Shown: positions 36,540 through 43,598 of the stretch, piece by piece
How the letters are laid out: the number at the start of each line of letters is the position of its first letter
Numbering within the stretch: position 1 is the stretch's first letter
From: a virus
Virus record (IMG/VR): IMGVR_UViG_3300023174_000038
Span: 62,001 to 126,000 of that record
Length of the DNA: 64,000 nucleotides
Reading direction: 5' to 3' (one strand)
Made by a program: the position numbers and the translations under genes
The notes under the pieces: generated by a model
Databases searched by the model: none
The model's input: the letters and a program-made list of their open reading frames with translations, nothing else
What the model was told of the DNA's origin: nothing

Positions 36540-37184
36540 ATGGCTTTGTATCTTAAAGAGCATCTGACATTTGACCGTGCCGGTATGGTGGTTGAATCTG
36601 TCAGTGAAGGCGACAAGAAGAACCTTTATATGAAAGGTATCTTCATTCAGGGCGGGGTAAAAAACGCAAATGAGCGTGTTTATCCCGTGTCTGAAATTGA
36701 AACTGCCGTCGGAACTCTGAATGAGCAAATTACAAGTGGTTACTCTGTATTGGGTGAAGTAGATCACCCCGATGACTTAAAGATTAATTTAGACCGTGTA
36801 TCACATATGATTACTAGTATGTGGATGGACGGTGCTAATGGTTATGGCAAGTTAAAGATTTTACCAACTCCAATGGGTGAATTAGTTAAAACTATGTTGG
36901 AGAGTGGTGTGAAACTCGGCGTTTCAAGTCGTGGTAGCGGTAACGTGAATGACATGGACGGCAAAGTGAGTGACTTTGAAATAGTCACTGTGGATATTGT
37001 TGCACAACCTAGTGCACCTAATGCTTATCCTAAAGCAATCTATGAAGGAATGATGAATATGCGTCATGGTCATAAATTGTTGGATATAGCAAAAGATGCG
37101 CAGGGCGACAAGAAGGTACAGAGATACCTGAAAGATGAAGTGGTTCGTCTTATCAAGGATCTTAAAATTAATAAAGGGGATTAA
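36540..37184 (+). CDS. gp21: Prohead core protease gp21
   Basis: The protein is 214 residues from ATG 36540, which has an AAGGA site 11 nt upstream; a TTG 9 nt earlier is possible. It is the T4 prohead serine protease type. GIFIQGGVKNANERVYPVSE, SVLGEVDHPDD (catalytic H76), LGVSSRGSG (S129/S130) and FEIVTVDIVAQPSAPNAYP are family hallmarks. It cleaves scaffold, core and capsid proteins after L/I-x-E sites during head maturation. T4 gp21 is 212 residues, so the size is normal. The gene follows the core protein within 14 nt and is 2 nt from the scaffold gene. Confidence 0.95.
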   Translation: MALYLKEHLTFDRAGMVVESVSEGDKKNLYMKGIFIQGGVKNANERVYPVSEIETAVGTLNEQITSGYSVLGEVDHPDDLKINLDRVSHMITSMWMDGANGYGKLKILPTPMGELVKTMLESGVKLGVSSRGSGNVNDMDGKVSDFEIVTVDIVAQPSAPNAYPKAIYEGMMNMRHGHKLLDIAKDAQGDKKVQRYLKDEVVRLIKDLKINKGD

Positions 37185-37186
37185 GC

Positions 37187-38287
37187 ATGTTAGATGCTAT
37201 CAAACCATTACTTGAGAGTGGATTAATCAACGAAGAAACTGGTGTCGCTATTAATGAGGCATGGGAATCTAAGTTGAACGAAGCTCGTGAGCAAGTACGT
37301 GCAGAATTAAGAGAAGAATTTGCACAACGTTATGAACATGACAGATACGTGATGGTAGAAGCCCTTGATAAAATGGTCAGTGAAGGACTAAAGACTGAGA
37401 TTGAAGAATTTCAAACTGAACGTCAAGCAATGAACGAAGACCGTGTGATAGCGCAACAAAAATTGCGTGAATCAGCTACAAAATTCAATGATTTTATGGT
37501 TACTAAACTAGCTGAAGAAATCAAAGAACTACGTAGTGAGCGTAAACTACAAATGGAAAGTCAAGAAAAGTTAGAACAATTTATTGTTCACGCTTTAGCA
37601 CGTGAAATTAAAGAATTCACACAAGACAAACAGGCTGTAGTTGAAGCAAAGGTTAAGTTAGTTGCAGAAGGTCGTAAACAATTAGAAGCATTGAAAGCAC
37701 GTTTTGTTGCTGAATCTGCTAAAAGATTGACTACGGTTGTCACTAGCCAACTCAAAGGTGAATTAGGTCAATTAAAAGAAGATATCAAGGTTGCTCGTGA
37801 GAACAATTTTGGTCGTCGTATCTTTGAAAGTTTTGCAAGTGAATTCAGCGTCACTCACTTAAGTGAGAAAGCAGAAACTCGTAAACTAATGACTCAGCTA
37901 GAAGAAAAAGATAAGAAACTAGCCGAATCCATCAATACAATCAATAACGCTAAGAAGTTGATTGAAACAAAGGAACGTGAAGTTCGCATTATTAAAGAGT
38001 CCAATCTACGTGAAAAAACAATGAGCGAATTACTCGCTACATTGAACGAAGAAAAGGCATCAGTAATGCAAAACTTACTAGAAAGCGTCCAGACACCACG
38101 TCTACAAGCCGCTTTCGATAAGTATCTTCCAGCAGTTCTAAATAACGGTAATGTTAAACCAGCTACTAAAGCTAAATTAACAGAATCAGTTATCGTAGAA
38201 GCAACTGGGGATAAAGCTGCCAAACAAGAAGTTGATACAGAACAACGTGATAACGTTATCGATATCAAGCGTCTGGCAGGGCTTTAA
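37187..38287 (+). CDS. gp22: Prohead scaffold protein gp22
   Basis: This 366-residue protein is almost entirely charged helix (coiled coil) from about residue 20 to 290, as in major scaffold proteins of T4-like proheads. It begins MLDAIKPLLESGLINEETG and keeps the family feature of a globular-looking C-terminal segment (SVMQNLLESVQTPRLQAAFD). Several L-x-E strings could be gp21 cleavage sites. It lies between protease and capsid genes with a strong GGGGA ribosome site. T4 gp22 is 269 residues, so the rod here is longer although the capsid protein is shorter. Confidence 0.9.
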   Translation: MLDAIKPLLESGLINEETGVAINEAWESKLNEAREQVRAELREEFAQRYEHDRYVMVEALDKMVSEGLKTEIEEFQTERQAMNEDRVIAQQKLRESATKFNDFMVTKLAEEIKELRSERKLQMESQEKLEQFIVHALAREIKEFTQDKQAVVEAKVKLVAEGRKQLEALKARFVAESAKRLTTVVTSQLKGELGQLKEDIKVARENNFGRRIFESFASEFSVTHLSEKAETRKLMTQLEEKDKKLAESINTINNAKKLIETKEREVRIIKESNLREKTMSELLATLNEEKASVMQNLLESVQTPRLQAAFDKYLPAVLNNGNVKPATKAKLTESVIVEATGDKAAKQEVDTEQRDNVIDIKRLAGL

Positions 38288-38317
38288 TTAAAAAGACATC
38301 ATTAGGAGAAATATAAA

Positions 38318-39514
38318 ATGTCAAAAGTACTCTTAGAAGGCCGTTGGGACGAGACCAAAGAAGCTCTGTTAGAAGGCTTAAAAGGAACTCGCCGTTCAAC
38401 AATGGGTGTTATTTTAGAAAACACCAAAAAACAGTTACTAGCTGAATCTTCAGCCGGTACAACTACAGCTGGTAATATCGCTACACTAAACCGTGTGATT
38501 CTTCCAGTTATTCGTCGTGTCATGCCAACCGTTATCGCTAACGAATTGGTAGGCGTTCAGCCAATGACAGGACCAGTTGGTCAAATTCACACTCTACGTG
38601 TTCGTTATGCTCAATCATTAACAGACAATAGTACTGCCGCAACTAGCGTAACAGCTGGCCAAGAAGCACTAAGTCCATTCTTGATTGCTCAAGCATATTC
38701 ACGCACACCAAGTGCTGATACATCATCTAGCTACTATACTGCTAACGATACTGCTGCCCTTGAAGGCAATGGTGGTAAGCAAATCAGTGTTCAGATTCTA
38801 CGTCAAGCTGTTGAAGCTAAATCACGTAAATTGCAAGCACGTTGGACATTTGAGGCAGCACAAGATGCTCAGTCTCAACATGGTATTGACGTAGAAGCAG
38901 AAATTATGGCAGCTCTAGCACAAGAAATTACTGCTGAGATTGATCAAGAAATTCTCTTGTCATTACGTACTCTAGCATCTACAGAGTATACATACAACCA
39001 AGCTACTGTATCTGGTACAGCTACTTACGTTGGTGACGAACACGCTGCTCTAGCTGTTCTTATCAATCGTGTCGCTAACTTGATCGCACAACGCACACGT
39101 CGTGGTGCTGGTAACTGGGCTGTTGTTTCTAGTGCTGCCTTGACTGTTCTACAGTCTGCAACTACTAGTGCTTTTGCTCGTACTACAGAAGGTACATTTG
39201 AGGCTCCAACTAACACTAAGTTCGTTGGTACATTGAACGGCGCTATGCGTGTGTTCGTTGACTCTTATGCTCCTGATACTACACCAGTATTGGTTGGTTA
39301 TAAAGGTTCTTCAGAGACTGATGCAGCCGCATTCTATTGCCCATACATTCCATTGATGAGCAGTGGTGTTGTTCTAGATCCATCAACATTCGAACCAGTC
39401 GTATCATTTATGACACGTTACGGATATATTGAGCTTACTAATACGGCCTCATCGTTTGGTAATGCTGCCGATTATGTTGGGGAAATAGCAGTTCAGAACC
39501 TCACCTTCCAATAA
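38318..39514 (+). CDS. gp23: Major capsid protein gp23
   Basis: This 398-residue protein has the T4-type capsid N-terminus: MGVILENTKKQLLAESSAG, then NRVILPVIRRVMPTVIANEL and VGVQPMTGPVGQIHTLRVRY. The C-terminal fold contains LVGYKGSSETDAAAFYCPYI and EPVVSFMTRYGY. LLAE at 40-43 fits the gp21 cleavage rule (L/I-x-E), so the mature protein probably starts at S44. T4 gp23 is 521 residues and cyanophage forms are about 460; the version here is compact. It has a strong AGGAGAAA ribosome site, somewhat higher GC than its neighbours (as expected for a highly expressed gene) and a strong terminator behind it. Confidence 0.96.
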   Translation: MSKVLLEGRWDETKEALLEGLKGTRRSTMGVILENTKKQLLAESSAGTTTAGNIATLNRVILPVIRRVMPTVIANELVGVQPMTGPVGQIHTLRVRYAQSLTDNSTAATSVTAGQEALSPFLIAQAYSRTPSADTSSSYYTANDTAALEGNGGKQISVQILRQAVEAKSRKLQARWTFEAAQDAQSQHGIDVEAEIMAALAQEITAEIDQEILLSLRTLASTEYTYNQATVSGTATYVGDEHAALAVLINRVANLIAQRTRRGAGNWAVVSSAALTVLQSATTSAFARTTEGTFEAPTNTKFVGTLNGAMRVFVDSYAPDTTPVLVGYKGSSETDAAAFYCPYIPLMSSGVVLDPSTFEPVVSFMTRYGYIELTNTASSFGNAADYVGEIAVQNLTFQ

Positions 39515-39542
39515 AATTTGGTTTGTTTGTTTTGTAAAACAC

Positions 39543-39567
39543 AAAGGGTACTTCGGTACCCTTTTTT
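39543..39567 (+). terminator. UUCG-tetraloop terminator after the capsid gene
   Basis: GGGTAC (39546-39551), loop TTCG, GTACCC (39556-39561), then six Ts; flanking A/T pairs lengthen the stem. A classic intrinsic terminator ending the head operon. Confidence 0.92.
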
Positions 39568-39568
39568 G

Positions 39569-39597
39569 TTGCCCTTTAATAAGTAATAGTATATAAT
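39569..39597 (+). promoter_or_regulatory. Sigma70-like promoter for the GIY-YIG gene
   Basis: TTGCCC (39569-39574), a 17-nt spacer and TATAAT (39592-39597), starting right after the capsid terminator. It has the same architecture as the promoters at 24453 and 25432. AATAAATA at 39612-39619 could be an additional late element. Confidence 0.6.
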
Positions 39598-39624
39598 GAA
39601 ACGCAGCCGATAATAAATAACTCT

Positions 39625-40602
39625 ATGAAACATTTTATATACAAAACAATTCACCCAAACGGGAAATACTACATAGGTAGACATAGCACTACTAACCTTG
39701 AAGATGGATATCTAGGTTCAGGAAAGTGGGTATCACAAATCAAAAAGAAGGATAAATTGATCCGAGAGATAATTGAGTTTGTAGATTCATTTGAAGAACT
39801 AGTAATAAAAGAAGATGAATATTTAGCAGAACACTATGGTAAACCTAACTGTATGAATATGAGTAACAAAAGCACAGGCGCAGCCACTGGATTAGCTAAT
39901 CCCATGACACGTGATGAAGTTAAATCAAAATTTCAAGGAATTAATCATTGGACTTATAAAAATCCTGAACTTATTGAAAAATTAACAGGAGAAAATCATT
40001 GGATGAATAAAGATACTGAAGCAAAAGAAAAGTTTTTAGAAAATCATCCTAATAAAGACGGAAGAAACGCAAAGGCAGCAATGAAGAACGGTAAACACAA
40101 TAGCATCACTAACAATCCAAGCACTATCAATGCACTAAATGGCACACATCATTGGCAGAATGGTAAAGCACCAAACTATGAAGGTAAACTAAACAAGAAG
40201 TTGATTGAAGAAGGTCGTCATAACTTTTTAGGACCAGAAACAAATCAAAAACGAATAGATGAGGGAACACATAACTTTGTGGGTTCAGCCGCAAATCTAA
40301 AGATGTTAGCAGAAGGTAAGCATCCATCACAACGAAAGATGACCTGTAGTTGTGGTAAGACTGTTAGTAGTAGTATGTATAAAAGATGGCACGGAGATAA
40401 CTGTAAAATGAAAGTAATTAAAATGAATGCAAGACAATATGAAAAAATGCGTAACGAGCAACTAAGAGAAACAATGGAAAAAGCAGGCATAAAAGATTAT
40501 ACAAATGTATGTCTAAGTGCAGACCAACAAGAATATGAAGTTACATTAAAAAATGGAACAGAAGTTACGATTCCTAGTGGATTGCCCTATCATTATGATT
40601 GA
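39625..40602 (+). CDS. GIY-YIG homing endonuclease (Seg-like)
   Basis: The 325-residue protein starts with a GIY-YIG nuclease domain: FIYKTIHPNGKYYIGRHSTT, then DGYLGSGKW, and ends that domain near E-rich VIKEDEYLAEHYG with the catalytic-Glu region. Residues about 120-260 contain repeated G-x-H-x-(W/F) units (GINHWTYKN, GENHWMNKD, GTHHWQNG, EGRHNFLG, EGTHNFVG) of the NUMOD type that wrap DNA. A CxC-x10+-H-x4-C cluster near 245-265 may bind zinc. It is inserted between the capsid gene and the fibre region with its own promoter, the usual setting of a free-standing homing endonuclease. Confidence 0.88.
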   Translation: MKHFIYKTIHPNGKYYIGRHSTTNLEDGYLGSGKWVSQIKKKDKLIREIIEFVDSFEELVIKEDEYLAEHYGKPNCMNMSNKSTGAATGLANPMTRDEVKSKFQGINHWTYKNPELIEKLTGENHWMNKDTEAKEKFLENHPNKDGRNAKAAMKNGKHNSITNNPSTINALNGTHHWQNGKAPNYEGKLNKKLIEEGRHNFLGPETNQKRIDEGTHNFVGSAANLKMLAEGKHPSQRKMTCSCGKTVSSSMYKRWHGDNCKMKVIKMNARQYEKMRNEQLRETMEKAGIKDYTNVCLSADQQEYEVTLKNGTEVTIPSGLPYHYD

Positions 40603-40606
40603 TTAG

Positions 40607-40615
40607 CATAAATAC
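40607..40615 (+). promoter_or_regulatory. Late-promoter-like CATAAATAC
   Basis: CATAAATAC directly after the GIY-YIG gene. Oddly, the terminator at 40646 lies between this element and the next gene, so a transcript from here would be only about 45 nt unless the terminator is read through. Confidence 0.4.
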
Positions 40616-40645
40616 AATATCTCAACGGGATGGGAAGTTACAATC

Positions 40646-40669
40646 AAGCACTATTCGTAGTGCTTTTTT
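40646..40669 (+). terminator. UUCG-loop terminator after the GIY-YIG gene
   Basis: AAGCACTA (40646-40653), loop TTCG, TAGTGCTT (40658-40665), then a run of Ts to 40669. Same loop as the capsid terminator. Confidence 0.88.
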
Positions 40670-40713
40670 GTTGGCTATGATTTTTTGTTAAATAACATAA
40701 AGGATACATAATT

Positions 40714-41592
40714 ATGGATTTTAGTGGAATGACAATCTCAGGTGGAATATCATTATTATGGTTACCTCCCGGACAACAAGAATATACTACTCCCGGAACG
40801 TATTCATGGACATGTCCGGCAAATGTAACATCAGTGTGTGTTGTTTGTGTTGGTGGAGGTGGTGGTGGACGAGGAGCTTTATCTCAAGGAGGTGGTGGCG
40901 CAGGAGGTGGACTTGGTTGGAAAAATAATATTTCAGTTACTCCGGGTCTAAGTTATACTGTTGTAGTGGGTGCCGCAGGAACTCGTACAAGTAGTGCTAC
41001 TGCAGGGTCAGGTGGTTCTAGTTATTTTATAGACGGCTATACAGTAGTAGGATATGGCGGTGCTGGGGGAAATGATTCCGGTTCTGCTGCCGGTGGTGGG
41101 GGATATGTTGGTGATGGTGGAGGTAACGGTGGAAATGGTGGAATAGGTGGTAGCTATTGCGGCGGCGGTGGTGGAGCAGGTGGATACGCCGGTACCGGCG
41201 GTGTAGGTGGAAATGGAAATAATGTCCCATATGGAGGAACGGATGGTTCAGGTGGTGCCGGTGGTGGTGGAGGGGCAGCACGGTTTTGTAATTCTGCAGG
41301 TGCTGGCGGAGGAGTAGGACTTACAGGTCAGGGAGGAAATGGCGGTGGTGGTAGCCAAGGTGCAGATTCGGGTAATGGAGGTGGCGGGGGTGGCGGTTCA
41401 AGTGGCGGAAATGGCGTAAGTGGTGGCAATGGTCCAGGCAGCGCCGTGGGTGGTTTATACGGTGGGGGAGGTGGAGGAAGCGACAATTCATCCGGTTCGG
41501 CATCATTTTCAGGTGATGGTGCTGTAGGTGCAGTAAGAATTATATGGGGTGATGGCAGAGCATTTCCCTCAACTAATACAGGTAACTTATAA
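40714..41592 (+). CDS. Glycine-rich adhesin-like tail protein
   Basis: This 292-residue protein begins with a short beta part. The YTTPGTYSWTCPANVTSVCV segment is a lead-in typical of phage Gly-rich tail domains. About 180 residues dominated by Gly runs follow, interrupted by short polar strings, resembling polyglycine-helix receptor-binding tips such as T-even gp38 adhesins. A GAVRIIWGDGRAFPSTN end closes the domain. GC content is clearly higher than in the surroundings because of the Gly codons. It has an AAAGGA ribosome site and is flanked by a GIY-YIG gene and a convergent HNH gene whose end overlaps it by 6 nt. Host-recognition function is inferred. Confidence 0.75.
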   Translation: MDFSGMTISGGISLLWLPPGQQEYTTPGTYSWTCPANVTSVCVVCVGGGGGGRGALSQGGGGAGGGLGWKNNISVTPGLSYTVVVGAAGTRTSSATAGSGGSSYFIDGYTVVGYGGAGGNDSGSAAGGGGYVGDGGGNGGNGGIGGSYCGGGGGAGGYAGTGGVGGNGNNVPYGGTDGSGGAGGGGGAARFCNSAGAGGGVGLTGQGGNGGGGSQGADSGNGGGGGGGSSGGNGVSGGNGPGSAVGGLYGGGGGGSDNSSGSASFSGDGAVGAVRIIWGDGRAFPSTNTGNL

Positions 41593-41952
41593 AGTATAGT
41601 CAGTATCAACAGTGATATCTAAAATACTTTTACGTTTTTCTTTTAACTTCTTTTGATACAATCTATTACAGTTAGCGCATAGTGTTTTCAAATTAGTTTT
41701 TTCTTTGTTCTTTTTATCACCATCTTTATATATAATGTCAAGTTGACATTTATCTTCTGGAACAAAACTACATTTTTCACATTTGTTTTTTTTATGTAAT
41801 AGATAGCCGTGTTTTGGATTGTATGCGGCTTTACTACAACCAACACAGTACTTGTGCCATTTTTTAAATCCATGTTTACTTATACCATTACTTTTTGCTA
41901 GTGTTACTTTGCAGTTTTCACAGAGTGGCCTCGTTTGTTGTCGTGTAAGCAT
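41587..41952 (-). CDS. HNH-family protein, possible homing endonuclease
   Basis: The 121-residue protein has several zinc-type cysteine pairs (CENC, CVGC, CEKC, CANC) and an HNH-like ending: CEKCSFVPEDKCQLDIIYKD, then GDKKNKEKTNLKTLCANCNR. In a canonical HNH motif the LD-x-D-H-x-DG step has a catalytic His; here that position reads LDIIYKDGD, so the His is not in its usual place. It may use a variant active site or be a decayed or regulatory form. It overlaps the adhesin gene convergently by 6 nt and points against the surrounding operon, as inserted endonuclease genes often do. CTAAATAC lies just before the ATG on its own strand. Confidence 0.7.
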   Translation of the reverse strand: MLTRQQTRPLCENCKVTLAKSNGISKHGFKKWHKYCVGCSKAAYNPKHGYLLHKKNKCEKCSFVPEDKCQLDIIYKDGDKKNKEKTNLKTLCANCNRLYQKKLKEKRKSILDITVDTDYTL

Positions 41953-42013
41953 GATGTATTTAGAAAAAAGATCTCCTGGGTACTTTTTTCATCGGCTATA
42001 AGAAGCAAAAAAA

Positions 42014-42031
42014 GATAAATATAATATAATT
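42014..42031 (+). promoter_or_regulatory. Late-promoter-like element, 18-mer shared with 55899
   Basis: GATAAATATAATATAATT precedes the first fibre gene; an identical 18-mer precedes the fibre gene at 55939. The TAAATA core matches the other late-type elements. Confidence 0.6.
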
Positions 42032-42044
42032 ATCAGGATAATAA

Positions 42045-43553
42045 ATGGCAGCAGAAGCTTTTAATTCGTTAGGCGGGTACACGGTCGGTATACCTCCCAC
42101 ATCGGTAATTAATGAGAATGGTGCTGCCACATTTAGTTCTCTTACAGTATCCGGTTTTACAGCATTAGGTCCAGTAGGCAATCTGTTTATTAATGGTGGT
42201 GAGAACGGTTATTTCCTACAAACAGATGGTACGGGTAATTTAACATGGTCACCTGCTAGCGGCAATGGTGGAAATGGATCTCCTGGTGGTGCGAATAGCC
42301 AAGTTCAGTTTAATGATGCTGGTAATTTTGGCGGTGATGCTGGCTTTACATATGATAAGATAAACAATGTATTATCTGTAACGGGTAATATTGTATCGTA
42401 TAATTATAGTAGTTCTGGTAATATATATGCTGATGGAATTATTAAAGCCAACGGGGATATAATTACCAATGCAAATGTAACTGCTAATTATTTTATTGGT
42501 AATGGTAGTCAGTTATTTGGTGTTATCACCAGTGAAGCAAACTATGCGGCATATGCTGGTAATATTGTTATAGCAAATCAGCCCAATATAACTGGTTTAG
42601 GTAATTTATTAACGTTAAATGTAACTGGTAATATTACTACAGGTAATGCTAATTTAGGTAATGCGGTAAAAGCTAATTATTATGTTGGTAATGGTAGTTT
42701 ATTAACCGGCATTGCAAAAGCAACAAGTGCAGATGCTGTTGCCAATGGATCAAGTAATGTTAACATTCCAATAATTAATGGTAATATTACCATGTCGGTT
42801 TCTGGTAATCCAAACGTAATGGTAGTAACGGGTAGTGGTGTTGTTAGTAAAAATTTAAACATAACTGGTACTAGCGCATTTAGTAATATTACAATTACTC
42901 AGAAATTTAATTCAAATCAAGCATCTAATGTAAATTTAGGTAATGTTTCTAATTTACATATATCAGGTGGTATTAATGGTTATTTTTTACAGACAGATGG
43001 ATTTGGTAATTTAACTTGGGCCCAAGCTGGTGGAGGTGGCGGTAATGGAGAACCGGGTGGTGCAAATACTCAAGTTCAATACAATAATAGTGGTAATTTT
43101 GGTGGTAGTTCTACATTTACTTTTAACAAAACTAATAACACATTAACTTCTACTAATATTGTAGCTAGTGAAAATTTAGTAGCAAATACTATTCAAATGG
43201 GACTAGGACTATATGAATTTTATCATTCATCAGTATATTTTGCTACTACGGTAGCAACAGATCCAGATCAAGTATTATGGGCTACTGAATTAGCTAATTT
43301 ATCAGCGATAGATTTTACTATTATTTCTACTGATGAGACCAGTAATACAAGACAAACAGCAAAGATAGCAGCCGCAATTTTAGGTACAGATGTAGTATTC
43401 AATGAGTATTCTGGGCTATACCTTAACGGTGGAGTAGGTAGTTTTTCAGTAAGATATCAGGCGGGAAGTCCTGATAGTGTGCAGTTAATAGTGACGCCAG
43501 ATTCTGATAATCTGACTCAATATAACATGATGATAATACAATATGCAAAGTAA
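42045..43553 (+). CDS. Tail-fibre protein 1 (Asn/Gly-rich module type)
   Basis: This 502-residue protein starts MAAEAFNSLGGYTVGIP, a form of the FNS(I/L)GG-x-(S/T)VG anchor shared with the fibre genes at 43599 and 50445. The shaft consists of modules seen throughout the array: GxINGYFLQTDGxGNLTW (twice), GANxQVQ(F/Y)N(D/N)xGNFGG (twice) and NANVTANYFIGNGSQL. The last 130 residues (from about LYEFYHSSVYFATT) have a different, more hydrophobic composition and are probably the distal receptor-binding or trimerising tip. No enzyme motif was seen. Confidence 0.8.
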   Translation: MAAEAFNSLGGYTVGIPPTSVINENGAATFSSLTVSGFTALGPVGNLFINGGENGYFLQTDGTGNLTWSPASGNGGNGSPGGANSQVQFNDAGNFGGDAGFTYDKINNVLSVTGNIVSYNYSSSGNIYADGIIKANGDIITNANVTANYFIGNGSQLFGVITSEANYAAYAGNIVIANQPNITGLGNLLTLNVTGNITTGNANLGNAVKANYYVGNGSLLTGIAKATSADAVANGSSNVNIPIINGNITMSVSGNPNVMVVTGSGVVSKNLNITGTSAFSNITITQKFNSNQASNVNLGNVSNLHISGGINGYFLQTDGFGNLTWAQAGGGGGNGEPGGANTQVQYNNSGNFGGSSTFTFNKTNNTLTSTNIVASENLVANTIQMGLGLYEFYHSSVYFATTVATDPDQVLWATELANLSAIDFTIISTDETSNTRQTAKIAAAILGTDVVFNEYSGLYLNGGVGSFSVRYQAGSPDSVQLIVTPDSDNLTQYNMMIIQYAK

Positions 43554-43569
43554 CTTAATATAAACCTAG

Positions 43570-43577
43570 CATAAATA
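43570..43577 (+). promoter_or_regulatory. Late-promoter-like CATAAATA for fibre gene 2
   Basis: CATAAATA followed by TATAAAG, 21 nt before the ATG at 43599, with an AAGGAC ribosome site between. Confidence 0.55.
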
Positions 43578-43598
43578 TATAAAGACAAGGACATTAAT

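Noticed and set aside
41027-41609. His- and Pro-rich minus-strand ORFs opposite the glycine-rich adhesin
   Set aside because: They are antisense of Gly codons (GGN to NCC) and would be frame-shadow products.
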